Positions 23,052 to 36,209 of a DNA stretch of 64,000 nt are shown here, piece after piece. A program made the translations under genes and the position numbers. Within the stretch, counting starts at the first letter, position 1. Each line of letters begins with the position of its first letter. The stretch covers positions 1,364,001 through 1,428,000 of the forward strand of contig JAJTTP010000010.1 of the NCBI GenBank assembly GCA_023313575.1. Reading direction: 5' to 3'. The DNA is from Eutypella sp. D-1. Taxonomy: Eukaryota > Ascomycota > Sordariomycetes > Xylariales > Diatrypaceae. Under the pieces are notes generated by a model. That model saw only the letters and a list, made by a program, of their open reading frames with translations, was not told the DNA's origin and made no database searches.

Positions 23052-25269
23052 TTACGAGGCCTCCTGGAAGGCGACTTTCAGGCCCTCGAAGTGCTCCTGC
23101 TCCTCGGCGGCGAGCTTACCGGCGGCGTCGCTGATGATGGTGAGAATAAGGCTGTAGTTGTTGTAGAGGAACCTCTCGCGCTTGCGCCTGGCGTCCTCGG
23201 CGGCGGGGGCGCCGAAGCCAGCGCTGTAGCGGGTGAGGAAAGCCTCGAGCTCGCTACGCAGGCGGCGGAGGCTGGTGACGACAGGTTCGTCGTCGCCGGC
23301 GTCGGCGCTGAGCGCGAGGATGCCGTGGACGAGCTGCCCGAAGCGCTGGGTGACGACATGGGGGGCGGCGGAGAGGCGGGCCTGCTCGGCGCGGGTGGTG
23401 GGCGGGCGCGAGGGCAGACCCTGTGTCAGCGCGCGCACGGAGTCGCAATGCGCGCTCATGACGAGCTGTAGGCGTGGCCAGAGCAACATGGCGGCGGCGT
23501 TGACGTAGGCGTCGGCAGCGGGGACGCGGCGGCGTTGCAACTCGAACTGGGAGCGCTGATTCAGGCGCACCGCCAGCAGCAGGCCCAGCGCGTCGTACGT
23601 ATCGCCGATAAGGTGGCGCGTCAGCGCGTGGCCCAGCTGGAACGTCGGCTCGAAGATATACGCGAAGTGCCGCGAAATGGCCGCGTAGCCCTGCGCCGGC
23701 GCGAAGAATGCTGCCAGGAATGTGTACTCGGCCGTCGCGTTGTCTATCAGCGCTATGTTGAAGTTGCGAAACGGCACCTCCAGGTAGTGCGTCGCCTGGT
23801 CCTCCTCGGCTAGGTACGATGAGAGCGCCGATTGGTTGCTCGTGCGCAAAATGTCGATGCGCCGCCCAAGGTTAAAGGCGTCGTGCGGCGGGCCGGAGAT
23901 CTTGGCGCCTGACAGTACGGTGCCCTTACGCGACGTGTCCTCGTTTCCCAGCACGTCCGTCTTATCGAGGACATGAAGTTTGATCTTCCTTAGTGCAGCC
24001 TCGTAGCGGCTGAACTGGTTGTGGTAGTACCATCGCATGGTGTTCATGTACGCTAAGCATATCTCGTCGGCTAAGGTCTCGTGGTGTCTATGTAGGAACG
24101 AAAATAGATCCTTAAACTTCAGGAAGTTCTGTTGCTGGATGATCTGGGCATTTATATGTGGTGATCGCAGAGCTTTGATCTGCGCTACAAGGAAATCCCG
24201 TATCCGTTCGATGGCCTTGAGTACGAGTTTTTCTAACAGAGGACCTAGATCTTGCAATGCTTTCGTTTTGTTCGTTTCCGCATTCGCCGAACTTTTCTTA
24301 TAGACGGTGGATCGCTTGTCGACTTCGGCTAAGGCCTTGACCCAAGATTCGTCGATATGGCCTTCGGCTATCTTGGAAACCACCACAGGAGACACGCTTA
24401 TCTCCTCGACTACAGGGCCCAATCCCTTCTCAACTGCTTTCCGGTTTTCTAATCGAATATTCAGGGCGGTAGATCTGGCTTGTAGGGTTTCGATATCGGC
24501 GGACACGGTGGCTAGGTCGTTCCGAAAGCTGGTCAAGTTGGTCTCGACGGAGCTTAGTACCTCGTCGCAGGCACGTATGGACCTATGTAAGTCTTCGAAT
24601 TTGGTCTTTTCTTCTTCGTCTAGGTAATGGCAATCAGAGGAAAGTTGGCAAAGTTGGCTGGGCGAGGGAGTCAGGTCGAGACGTACATTCTTCAACTGTC
24701 TGGGATCTATGTACATATATGCCTTCTGCTACAGGATCCTCTGACAGGGCAAGTTCGCGGAGAGACATTCCCCCAAAATCAAAATCAAGCTCTAGATCGG
24801 CGGGTGTTATGGAAGAGGAAGATGGAGATGGGGAAGTGGATGAGGATGAAGGGGAAGGGGATGTAGATGTAGAGGCCGGGGCCGAGTGAGAGGGAGAGGC
24901 GGAGGGCTTCTTCCCTGGCCCAACGGAACCGACAGTACCGACAGCACCGACAGCGCCATCGTCGCCATTTCCTAATAATTTGTTGAGGACGTCTACGGGA
25001 TCTGGTCCAGCATATGCCGTAGTGGATTGTTTCAAGGCGGAGCCGTTGGCTTTCCGAGATGAAGCGAGGAAGGAGGAATTAGAGGTAGATGAGTCGTTAG
25101 AGACCAAGGAAAGGGAAGAAGCTCTCGGGGATACACCAGGACGCTGCTGTGAGGTTATGTACGGACCCAAGCCGGTCGCGGATCTCCGAGGTGCCGGGGA
25201 AAATGAACGGCTCCCCGGCTGGGACGGAGCAGGAGAAGTGGAAGATTGGCCGAGTCGACCGGACCACAT
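23052..25269 (-). CDS. VPS52: GARP/EARP tethering complex subunit Vps52
   Basis: Subunit of the Golgi-associated retrograde protein complex, which tethers endosome-derived vesicles to the trans-Golgi. Two exons, 25269-24687 and 24619-23052, joined through a 67-nt intron, give 716 aa. The splice restores SQTVEEYEEEKTKFEDLHRSI, the conserved start of the coiled-coil region; without it the two reading frames do not meet. Residues 1-190 are Ser/Pro/Gly-rich and probably disordered (MWSGRLGQSS onward). The Vps52 core follows: ACDEVLSSVETNL, RLENRKAVEKGLGPVVEEISVSP, and IDESWVKALAEV. ATG 25269 was chosen because MWxxRL with a following Ser/Pro-rich stretch suits the family and the codon 12 nt upstream is TTG. 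The C-terminal half is unusually GC-rich. Confidence 0.92.
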
Positions 25270-27401
25270 CTTGATTTTCAATGATCTATCCGTGTCATGA
25301 CTAGATGACTACCATAAGTATGTATACAGGTAGAGAAGAAGAACAAAAAGCTGCAGGACGAAATGGTGTTGTTTCAATTAGGGGGTTCATTCAAGTACCT
25401 ATAAAGACAATGTTAAACACGCTCATGAAATTCATCAAATTCGTTACCCAAGATTGGACTTGGAAGCTTTGTAGGTTTCCAGGTTCTATGGAAGGGGGTT
25501 GGCACGGGAAAGGGAAAGGACACTCACCTCACTACGTACCTACCTAGGCTGCTAGGCAACTAGAGCTACAGTAGGCAAGTACAACTAACTGCCTAAGTAC
25601 TCTAATTACTTGTACCTGTTACCTAGGTAGCTAAGTTACAGGAAAGCCGCAAGGCCGTGCTTGCAGCCTCCCGATCCTCAACTAGCAGATCAAATCTGAT
25701 TGGACAGATACGGCATAGCTAACAGCTATTATTTATGTATAGGACCCCGGGGTTTGTCCGGGGCTTGCCCTTACTCTTTCGGGATAAGGGCCAACTACTT
25801 GCGCAGTATACCAGATTCGGGCAGGTCCATATCAGTTCTATCAGAACTTGCTTGGCTCTTGCCCCTCTGCCCCTCTCTACCCCTCCAAACCTCCATATAT
25901 TCATATTTTCCAGCTTTATGCGACGGTTCATAAACATCATGCGTGCGTTATATATTAGCTGGACACCACCCAGCGAGGTAAGGAGCCCCCCTGGAGATGA
26001 CTACGTACCTACCTAGGTCCGCACTGGAAGGAATATATTTTGGAGGTCTGTTGATGTAGCCTCACAGATCTAGCCCAGCATGCCTTTTTTTCCCCTCAAA
26101 GTGTCCGGGTCGTACTAGGTGGCAGGCCTGAATTTGCCCAGCAATTTTTTGTGGTTTGTCTTTTTCAGCTACCGCCCGCCCATGTTTGCTCTAAGTGTAT
26201 GGCAAATCTTGGATAGCAATAGAACGCCAGGCTGGAAGCCCGGGGGGTGGGGTGTCTTATAGAATGTATGTATTCGGTAGAAGGTACAGGAGGTGTAGAT
26301 AGTAGGTGTCTGGGTGTTGATCACACATACCTATTGAAGCACCTACCTAGGTAGGTAGGCTTGCTACTCTAAACAGCCTGCAAGTTTATACAGAAATCCC
26401 CAATAAGCACTTTTTAGCTTCATGTTGGTAGAGGGTAGGCTAGGGGGAGCAGACACACGACCTCAAGTCTTAATCCTCTGTGAACCAATAGAAACCAGAG
26501 CGAATCTGAATAAAAATCAGACTTGGATTCCAGAATTGTGGGCGTTGCCATTGGGACCTTGACCCACAACCAGTTAGGAAGTGGAAGATGACCAGCAAAA
26601 AAACAACAGGTAGGCATAAGTACCAAGGCTATCAGGTATACTTATCGGTAGGTTAATACAATAATAATTCCTAAGTACCTCTATTACAGTGTGCCCATAT
26701 TATTAAGCAGTTGAGCTACCTAGGTAGGTGAAAGAATACAATCCCCGCACGTATTATCTTTCTGAATGAGCAGGTACAATACGGCAAACTCTACTTGCCT
26801 CCTCCTGAGGGACACTTTAAGGTTGGAACCTGGGCCAGTCTGGAAGGCCACTGTGCCCACCTACTGTCTAGGTACATCTTAGGTAGTACCGGCATGAAGT
26901 ATTTTTCATGATAAAAGGTTAGTCTAGGTACATATCATACTAGTACTCATATTGGTTTTTTCCCACTTAGCATTGAAGATTAGACGACGTTGGTGGGGTT
27001 TTCGGGTCTGGTCTCTCCCATTATTATTTTTTCCATTCACCCCTCCCCTCACTGGGCACTGGCACTGGCACCTGGGGGCACTAACTACTGCAACTTACAC
27101 AACTCTTGCCTACCACCTAGGCACTCTATGGTGGAAAAGACTCTCTCTCTCATAATAGGTCTCTCTATCTCCCTCCCCTGGCGCCTCTCCCTCACTTTTC
27201 CATTAGTTGATCTTTTTTTTTTCTCTCCCCGAACTATTTCAACCAAGGTTTTCCTTCCCTCCATCTTCTTCACAACTCCACAACCCAGACTTCGAATTTT
27301 GGTGTTGGACATCTTTTTTTTCTCCGCTGCTGGTCATCGCCGTCGCATCCCCTTCTCGTGTCACTTTAACCCAAGAAGAATTTTCGCTTGATCCATTCAC
27401 C
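25270..27401. other. spacer and eIF5A promoter region
   Basis: No gene seen. Several palindromic CTACCTAGGTAG-type elements lie at 25531-25549, 25620-25631, 26000-26018, 26341-26356 and 26716-26727. The final 300 bases are pyrimidine-rich (CT and T tracts), as expected for the promoter and 5' UTR of the highly expressed eIF5A gene. Confidence 0.55.
26341..26356. repeat. 16-bp perfect palindrome ACCTACCTAGGTAGGT
   Basis: Each half is the exact reverse complement of the other around 26348/26349. It is the best example of the spacer palindrome family in this window; a 12-bp core copy is at 26716-26727. Confidence 0.9.
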
Positions 27402-28818
27402 ATGGCTGACGACGCCCAGGTTAGTAATATGCAAGAGTTTCCCCGCGTTTTTTTGTTGGTTATGCTTTGGTTATGCTTTTATGTATTTTTGTCTTTTGTC
27501 TTTTTGGTCTTTCGAGGATTTTATTAGGAACAAGTGGGAGTAGGAGGATGTGCAATAAGTGGTAGTGGCAATGGCAATGGCAACAGTAGCAGCGACAGCG
27601 GCAACAACATCCATCGATGGTCAGCTCCAGAGTACAGTTTGATGGCTTGTGAAGATCACCACCCCGCATCGCATTCTTCTGGCATTGTTCTGTCTACTGT
27701 ACGCTGCCTATTGTTGTCCATCTCTTGCCGCCTGCCACCTCCCCGGGCCTGAGGAGACCTGCCCACGAGAAAGAGACCCGCGAAAATAACACAGATCCTG
27801 AACTTTGAATTTACATACCACAATCCCCAGACAATCCCAAGATTACATTGATACCCAACCTTGGAATATCCTCATCGACCCTACCTGCAATCCAAATTTA
27901 CGAAGCACATGCCATGTTGTAACATCAAGAACATCACATTTTATATCAACTACATTTTTAGTCATGGCTGTTTTTCGCAAGCGCACTTCACTTAGAATTC
28001 CCCCCCGATACCCAATTTTCTATTTTGCCCCTCATGAATCCCTGTTCCCCTGTTCTTAGGTACAACAGCAACATCATCAGTAACACTACCTACATATGTA
28101 GGTAGTTGTATAACAATTGCATAATGGAAAGTGATTGCTAACAAACTATCTCCTCCTGTCACAGCATGAGCACACCTTCGACTCGGCCGACGCCGGTGCG
28201 TCGACGACCTTCCCCATGCAGTGCTCTGCCCTGCGAAAGAACGGTTTCGTAGTCATCAAGGGCCGCCCCTGCAAGATCGTCGACATGTCCACCTCCAAGA
28301 CTGGCAAGCACGGCCACGCCAAGGTCCACCTTGTCGCTATCGACATCTTCACCGGCAAGAAGCTCGAAGATCTCTGCCCCTCGACCCACAACATGGACGT
28401 CCCCAACGTCTCCCGCCGCGAGTACCAGCTTGTAAGTTTGATCCTCGAAATTCCCCGGACTTCCACGAAAGGCGCGAAAAGAAAATCTCCTTCGCTTCAT
28501 CTCTTACAAACATGACTAACAATCTTTTTTTTTTTTTCTTTTTTTCTAGCTTGATATCTCTGACGATGGTTTCCTCTCCCTCATGAACGATGATGGTGAC
28601 ACCAAGGATGATGTCAAGATGCCCGATGGTGAGGTCGGCGAGAAGATCAACCGCCTGTTCCGGACTGAGGAGAAGGACACCAGTGAGTAGAGCCCGTATC
28701 CGACCAATACTGTTCGAAGGGGGCATATATACTAATGGATTCCTTAGACGTCGTTATTCTTACCGCCATGGGTGAGGAGTCTGCCGTTGAGGCCAAGGAG
28801 GCTCCCCGTCAGGGTTAG
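27402..28818 (+). CDS. HYP2: translation factor eIF5A (hypusine-containing)
   Basis: eIF5A promotes elongation through difficult sequences and aids termination. It is the only known protein carrying hypusine. Exons 27402-27419, 28165-28431, 28550-28682 and 28748-28818 give 162 aa, the usual length. The hypusine loop [12 protein letters not shown] is intact, with the modified lysine predicted at Lys53. [20 protein letters not shown] and [17 protein letters not shown] are canonical, the latter restored by splicing. The first coding exon encodes only MADDAQ and is followed by a 745-nt intron, by far the longest coding-region intron of the window. The acceptor of intron 2 follows a long T tract. 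Expected in the cytoplasm and highly expressed. Confidence 0.97.
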
Positions 28819-29977
28819 ACCTGCCCTTAGCTGGGTTAGGCACGAGTGACCCGAGTTGATGAGCACTGCGAGTCGATCTCGTCTCTCTCTATAAAGCAGG
28901 TATTCTCAGGTGTGGGTGGGAGCGATATCTTGTGGTGAATTAAGGCCCCGTGATCTATGTGCCTTGTGCCACTGTTACGGTTGCCACGTGGAAGGATTCT
29001 TCTATCTGGACACGCAGATTCTGCTGGGTTCTGCTGGGTATATGAAGCGGTTATATCCCCTCACGGGGGGTTCCCCGTGATATTTTGAGTGCTCTTCCTT
29101 CCCGCATACATTTCATCATGAGTTGATATGTATCGAAAAGAGAAATCGCAAAGATCGGGGCTACTTAATTGCGACGACGTTCAACAGATTCGTCTGATAA
29201 AATCTGTACATCTAGCATGAGTTCCCTTTAGTTACTGCTACGTGCGCGCCTAAATGAACAAAAGTAGCTTCAGAATGCTCATTTGGATGAAACAAGACCG
29301 AAAAGAAAAGAAAAGAAACCATAGCCTGTTGTGATGTTAATTGGTGTTTTTAAATTTGTTGGAGGGGGAAAATAAACTTTAGTATGTAGGTCGTAACCTT
29401 CAAGTTTTCCATCGTGACAACTCCCAGATTAGCGTCCTCGGGTCGGGTATGAAAGTCAAGGTGAAACAACAATACGGAAGGAAGCAGTGACAATGCAACC
29501 ACGAGCCTGTAAGACGAGATATCGCTACGTAACATCACTGATTCAACATACACACCCCACCGCCAAAGCCACGAACTCATATATCAGAAAGACAAACGAC
29601 AACATAGTCCTGTCCCTTCGTCTGACGGGGAATCCACCACGTTGGCTTTCCTCGCTCTTACAACTTTTTTTTCCCGGTGCCTTCAACTTGCGCGCTGATA
29701 ATCTTTGCCAACTGAATAAACAAAACTCTTCCAATACAATCGGCCCGGCCATAACTAAGTAGAAAAACTCCAGCGATCTAACAACTACCATCGGTCCTTG
29801 GGTAGGCTACTCACTCACCCACCACTACTTGCATACATAATTCGCTACAAGGGGAGATCAGAAGTTGTGAGCGGAAGGCGCAAGGGGGGATAAAAGACAA
29901 GTAAAGGACACCAAGCCAACCCAAACCAAAGGACTAGCTAGCCAGCCAGCCCGCACACACACATAAGCGCGCCAAAA
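28819..29977. other. spacer between eIF5A and RRN7
   Basis: Holds the eIF5A 3' UTR and the RRN7 promoter. No gene or notable repeat seen apart from short GAAAA units near 29300-29320. Confidence 0.55.
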
Positions 29978-32286
29978 ATGGCGACGCCAGACGCGGCGCA
30001 CGCGGGGGGTAGGGGGAGGGGGAGCAGGCCGCCGTCATCGATGGCAATGCAGTACCACCGATTCCGGGGCGGAGAGCGGTGCGAGGAATGCGGGGCGCGG
30101 CAATGGTACGCGGAGGACGCGCTGCGGTACTGTCGGAACGGGCACCGACTAGAGGGGTTCGCGGCGCACGAGGCGGACGAGGACGCCTTCGGCACCCAGG
30201 GTCGCGTGTCCCGGCGCCGCGACCGCGACGCCGCGGAGCGCGCCGAGGCGAAGAAGAGGAAATCGGTGAAACTTGCTGGCCATGCCGCGACTTTGCTTTA
30301 TCTTGAGGTCTTGCAGCTTGTGCTTCGCAGACAGGTCCGTGCTGTGCGCCGCCTTGTCGACGCTGCTGTCACGCGTCTAGAGGACAGCGGTGGTGGTGCG
30401 AGTCAGACGGACAGTGGAAGTCGCGATGACGACACCCATGATGGGGACAACGACAACGACAACGACCTCGAGCGCGTCGTCAGGAGCCTCTGGGCCCTGC
30501 GGGTGAAGACTCTATCTTCTCTAAAAGCCGAAGGCGGCAGCCGAAAAAGTGACAGCGAAGACGGCGGCGCAAGCAGCAGCAGCGGAGGCGGCGGTCTCTT
30601 CGCGAGCAGTTCCGCGAGCGAACCCGAGGCCTCGCAGTTGTCGGACTCCGAGGGCGAGGGCGAGGGTGAGGGGACGGGAGCTCGCGCTCGCGCGCGCTGG
30701 AAGAAGTTGCCGGGTCTCATCGATGTCCTCGCGCTCTGCTACCTCGGCTGCCTCGTCAAGCGCCTGCCTGTCACCACGGCGGACTTCCATCGCTGGGCGC
30801 AGAGGGGGGATGTTGAGTTTCTGGCTGCGGTAAGTGAGCGAGAGACGATGACATGTTTGCGAATGAGTTCCACTGTATTTCGTAGAGGGAGCTGCTATTT
30901 ATGGCGGAACTTCATTTTTCTTTTAAAAGGATCTTTTTTTTTTTTACTTGACTACTCTTTCGACTACTCTTCTTTAGCTACACTACTAACTCCTTACGTT
31001 ACTGACAGATTAACAACGTCCCGAAGAACGTGCGGGACCGCCTGCCCGCGGAATACCACCGCGCGTTGCAGGTCAGAGATCATATCCGGCCGGGACACCT
31101 GCAGACCACGGTGCAACAGCTCGTCATCTTCTTCCACGCCAGCTTCGACCTCGGGTTCCCTCCACTCAACTACGCGCCCATCCTCGTCCGCCACATCAAA
31201 GACCTGCTCCTGCCCGGTGAGTTATATGCTAACTTTATCCCTTTTCCTTTCCGCCTCGACCCGCCCGCCGGAGAATTATCGCCTCGCTATCGTGCTCCTG
31301 GTGTCTAACTTTTTTCTTTTAGTCGAAACGTACCTCGCGGCCGGATGTCTCGCCGACATCCTGGGTGCGGACTTCTCCTACCCGCAGGGCGGCGGCACGA
31401 TCTGGTCGATGAGCAGGCCCGAGGTACTGCTAGTCGCGCTGGTCGTGGTGTCCGCCAAGCTCCTATACGCGCTTGACGGCGTGGAGAGGACGCCGCGCAG
31501 CGCCCGGGATCCCCGGTGTCTGAGGCCTGACTGGGCGGTGTGGCGGGAGGCCGTGGAGGGGAGCCACCGCGACCGGGAACACGGAGGTCGCCACCTCGAG
31601 CGCGGCCGCGAGTACGAGGTCGCGCCCCACGATGCGCTGTCCATGGACAAGACTAAGCTCGACGACTATATGGACTGGTTCGAGAGGATGTGGATTGGCG
31701 ACGCGGAACCGCACAGTAAGTCTAGCCTGTATCCCCCCCCCCCCCATTTCCTTCGTTCCGACTATATAGGAAAGCTGTCTAACCATTCATCACCCCCACA
31801 GCGGCCGAGGTCCTCCGGGAACCATTCGTAGATCCCAAGGGGTTGCCGCCGCCACCGTCCGCGGGTGCTCCTCGCGATACGGAGGCGGTGGAAGACGACA
31901 GCGACGACGGGGAGGCCAGACGGCGATGGAAGGCAGTCGGCCGAGCTACGAAGGCCGTCGACCCAGCGCCTGAGGAGGATGAGGACGAGGACGAGGACAG
32001 CAAGACGAGGAGACACCCCCGGGACTTCTGCCCCGTCTGGCGCAGCGAGGACGACCTGCCCGAGACGGCGAGGGCGCTATACCGCGAGGCCGCGGCCCTC
32101 GCCGCCGTGCCGACCGCCACCCTCGTCAGGGCCGCCGCACAGGTCGAGCGCCGCCTCGAGGTCTGGGGTCTCCGGCGCGCGAGGCGGGCGCGGGATAAGG
32201 GTAAGGGCAAGGAGAAGGAAAGGGGAAAGGGGAAGGGGAAGGGGAGGGGAAGGGACAACGGCGCGGTTACGGATTCAGATGATTGA
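29978..32286 (+). CDS. RRN7: RNA polymerase I core factor subunit Rrn7 (TFIIB-like)
   Basis: TFIIB-related subunit of the Pol I core factor, which recruits polymerase to rDNA promoters in the nucleolus (TAF1B in animals). Exons 29978-30829, 31009-31216, 31323-31715 and 31802-32286 fit in phase, giving 645 aa. The N-terminal zinc ribbon is Cys35, Cys38, Cys52 and His56 in ERCEECGAR-QWYAEDALRYCRNGH, the Rrn7 arrangement with a final histidine. The cyclin-fold region includes KKLPGLIDVLALCYLGCLV and LVRHIKDLLLPVETYLAAG. Two long acidic/Ser-rich inserts (about residues 135-160 and 175-230) and a basic tail, KGKGKEKERGKGKGKG-like, are low complexity. Intron 3 contains a 13-C run. Transcribed in the same direction as eIF5A and ubiquitin-L40. 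Confidence 0.9.
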
Positions 32287-32940
32287 GTGATGGGCAAGCG
32301 TTGATCTTACTATACCCCTTCGTGCGAGGCCGGGATTTAAATGTCAGGTGTGCTACAGACGATGCTACATTTACTCGATTTTATAGCTTTGCTTGAAACC
32401 AATTTCGGCGTACGTCCGGGAAGAAGGATGACACTCATACTACTCCCTTGTGGGGGGCAATTTTTGGAAGACTAGCAGACTAGCTATATTAAATACGTAT
32501 GCATTTTATTACAGACATGCCTTCATTCGTTTGAGTAATGGCTGGTCGATTATACTGGCTATCTCAGGCCATCGTTGATTTCAGTTGTGGAGGGCATCGT
32601 ACTGTCTCCTGATCGTCCTATTGTGCCTGCCCCTAATGATTACATAATAAGTCCATGAAGGCAGGCTGGGCCAAGGCTACTGGCTGTCAGGTGGCACACT
32701 GTGGACTGCCGGGCCGTCTACTGAAACGCAAATTTCTGACCGGGAAAATTCGCCACAAATTTTGACGAGCCCCACCTTTCTGGGGTTCAATTTTCCACAC
32801 ACAATTCCTTAGATCTTATCATTTGGGAGTTCCATACTTTCGACCCCCACTAACATTTTTCCCTAAACTGAGGCGACTCAAAATCAATCCCCGACCTTTT
32901 TCTCTCCGACAACCACCCCCCCAAAAATCGTCACGAAAGG
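32287..32940. other. spacer and ubiquitin-L40 promoter
   Basis: No gene seen. The last 80 bases are rich in CT and C tracts. There is no ATG between about 32850 and 32950, which suits the 5' UTR of a transcript whose start codon is created by splicing. Confidence 0.5.
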
Positions 32941-33775
<835 letters not shown>

Positions 33776-35023
33776 ACGACTCGCCCCTCCGCTGGACTCG
33801 TTTTACTGGCTTTCCTCCTCCTTCCTCCCCCGATCACACATCAACACCTTCCTCGGCGTCTGGTTTGGGAAATCATACACAATTCATGAAGGACCTCGTT
33901 GTTTTTATTTGCTGGCATGGCAGGGTTGGAGAGAGTGTTACTCTCTCCTTAACCCCGTCGTTGCATGAGGTGTTGCGTGGAACAAAACAAAAAGAACCAA
34001 TAGCAACGTGAATTGAGTGGCATAGTTTCATGAATTGATGCAAATGATGAACATAACCAAATCACTGTGGCTCTCGAGTGAAACCTCTTAACGTTGTCGG
34101 TCAAATGGTGAAATTTAGACTGGCTTACAAATTACTGTAACACCTATCCCTACAGAAGAGCATCGAAACGTGATTTCAAGAGGAAAAAATCATAATATCT
34201 CTCCTTTCACGTAGCGTTCCGTATATTCGATATGGTTGTACAATGGGACTTGACCCTCTTAAGTCCTACATAGCAGTACTATGGTAGTTTCCGAAAAGTT
34301 GTGGGCGAATTGGCCGGATCATACAGTTCCAGTTTGTTGCATAATTGCATAAACTACTCGGCACCTGGCTGGCTGGACCTGCATCCGTGGCCTCTGCTCT
34401 TCCATGTAGAGTCTAGCCTCTATTGGACTAGCGTTCAAGCTCTCGACTTCTCGATGCACGTAATATGTACCTAGGCAGGTAGGTAGGTAAGCTCCAGGCT
34501 GTCAACTGTTCCCTACAGTGCTCATGTGCCTAGTGCGTAGACATATGTAGGTATCTCCAGAATGAATCCAGGTACTACATAGGAACTACCACTTACATAC
34601 ATCCCCGAATATCAGATTGAACGGGCACAAATATAATACAGAATAGGACACTTAACTCTTACTTAAACCTTTCCCCGTCTTCCCGTCCGGGTCTAATTGT
34701 TTGTCTTTCTGTCTTTCGGTCGTCTTCTCCATTACGAACGATGCTATCTCGTTGTCCGCTTGGTTGAGCCTGGACATTTGTTACAATTACAAGTATCAGC
34801 TTCAAGATCCAACATTGATGTAGAAAGTGAATTACGAAAGGCTTCAAGATAAAGATAGATCTAGGACCTTTTTTTCTTATTATAAAAGAGGAACATCGGC
34901 CTGGCTGTCCGCGAAACACCCGTTACCTCGAATCCCCTGAACCACCAACCACGAAGCAAGAGATCAGCGACGACCACAGACACGAACATTCACACCCACA
35001 CCCACACCCACACAGACGCTACC
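33776..35023. other. spacer between ubiquitin-L40 and YIP5
   Basis: No gene seen. A CCTAGG/AGGTAGGTAGG motif lies at 34468-34491. A CACCCA tandem at about 34990-35012 sits in the presumed YIP5 5' UTR, just before its start codon. Confidence 0.55.
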
Positions 35024-36209
35024 ATGGCCGGCGCCGGTTATGATGCCGTCGTAGATGTCGACGATGAGGTACGAATAAACCTGGGTTGAAGGCGGCGCAG
35101 TGCTCATAGCCTGGACGAATTCGCCCAGCCGGCTTTGCGCACACACCCGTAGACTCAAGTCCATATACAGGCCTAGATAGGCATGTGAACTGCAGGAACA
35201 TCTAACTAATTCTCCCACCCTCTTCTCCTCCAGGGCGACCTCGGACACACCGACCTCCAGGAGGACCTCGAATTCCACAACTCGAACTTTGACGACACGG
35301 CGGCGCTGACGGGGGGCGGGTCGCGCAACAAGGGGACGTCCGGGGGCGGCGGAGGAGGGGGGGCCGGATTACCACCACCGGCGACGGCATCGTCGGGGGG
35401 CGGCCACGGATCGGGCGGCGCGAACTCGAAGCGCTACCTCTGGACGATGGCCTTCTACGCCCAGTTCTTCGACGTCGACACCTCGAGCGTCCTGTCGCGG
35501 TGCTGGGCCGCCCTCTGGCCGCGCGCCAACTTCCTCGACGTCCTCGAGGGCAACCCCGACCTCTACGGCCCTTTCTGGATCGCCACCACCGTCGTCCTCA
35601 TCCTCTTCCTCGGCGGCACCATCAGCCAGTACCTCGCCCAGACCGGCCAGGGCCCCTTCGCCTACGACTTTAAGCTCCTCAGCGGTGCGTTCCGTTCCCT
35701 ATTATTATCCCCCCCCCCCCCCCCCCACATAGGTAATAATAATATACTGACATATGTACACAGGCGCCGCCGGCCTCATCTACGGCTACACGCTGGTGAT
35801 CCCCGTGGTGCTATTCGGGGCGCTGCGGTACTTCGGGTCGGACTCGGCGCAGCTGCTGGAGTGCTGGGCGCTGTACGGGTACGGCAACCTAGTCTGGATC
35901 CCCGTGGCGCTGATCAGCTGGTCGGGCGTCGGCGTGCTGAACTGGGTCTTCGTCGGCCTCGGCTTCGCCCTCTCCGTCTCCTTCTTGCTCCGCAACCTCT
36001 ACCCCGTCATCAGCGCCACCGATCGCCAGACCTCCAAGATCCTCCTCGTCCTCGTCGTCGCCCTCCACTTCGGCCTCGCCCTCGCTATCAAGATCCTCTT
36101 CTTCGCCTCCGGCAGCCCCGTCGCCTCCGATCCTGCTGATGGTGGTAGTGGTGGTGGTGGTGGTGATGATGCCCCGCCCCCTGACAACCCTAGCCTCTTC
36201 CGCTTCTAA
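35024..36209 (+). CDS. YIP5: Yip1-domain Golgi membrane protein (YIPF1/YIPF2, Yip5)
   Basis: Multi-pass Golgi/endosome protein of the Yip1 family, which binds Rab GTPases and supports vesicle traffic. Exons 35024-35068, 35234-35684 and 35764-36209 fit in phase, giving 313 aa. Residues 1-90 are cytosolic and contain an acidic stretch and Gly-rich low complexity. The conserved block is YAQFFDVDTSSVLSRCW, then NPDLYGPFWIATT, diagnostic of the YIPF1/2 subgroup. About five hydrophobic segments follow, with short loops and a Gly/Asp/Pro-rich tail. The first exon encodes only 15 aa. Intron 2 contains an 18-C run. Subgroup assignment rests on the FFDVDT and NPDLYGPFWI motifs. Confidence 0.88.

Noticed and set aside
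22815..23471. Plus-strand 218-codon frame before and over VPS52
   Set aside because: Mostly the complement of the conserved, GC-rich VPS52 3' end.
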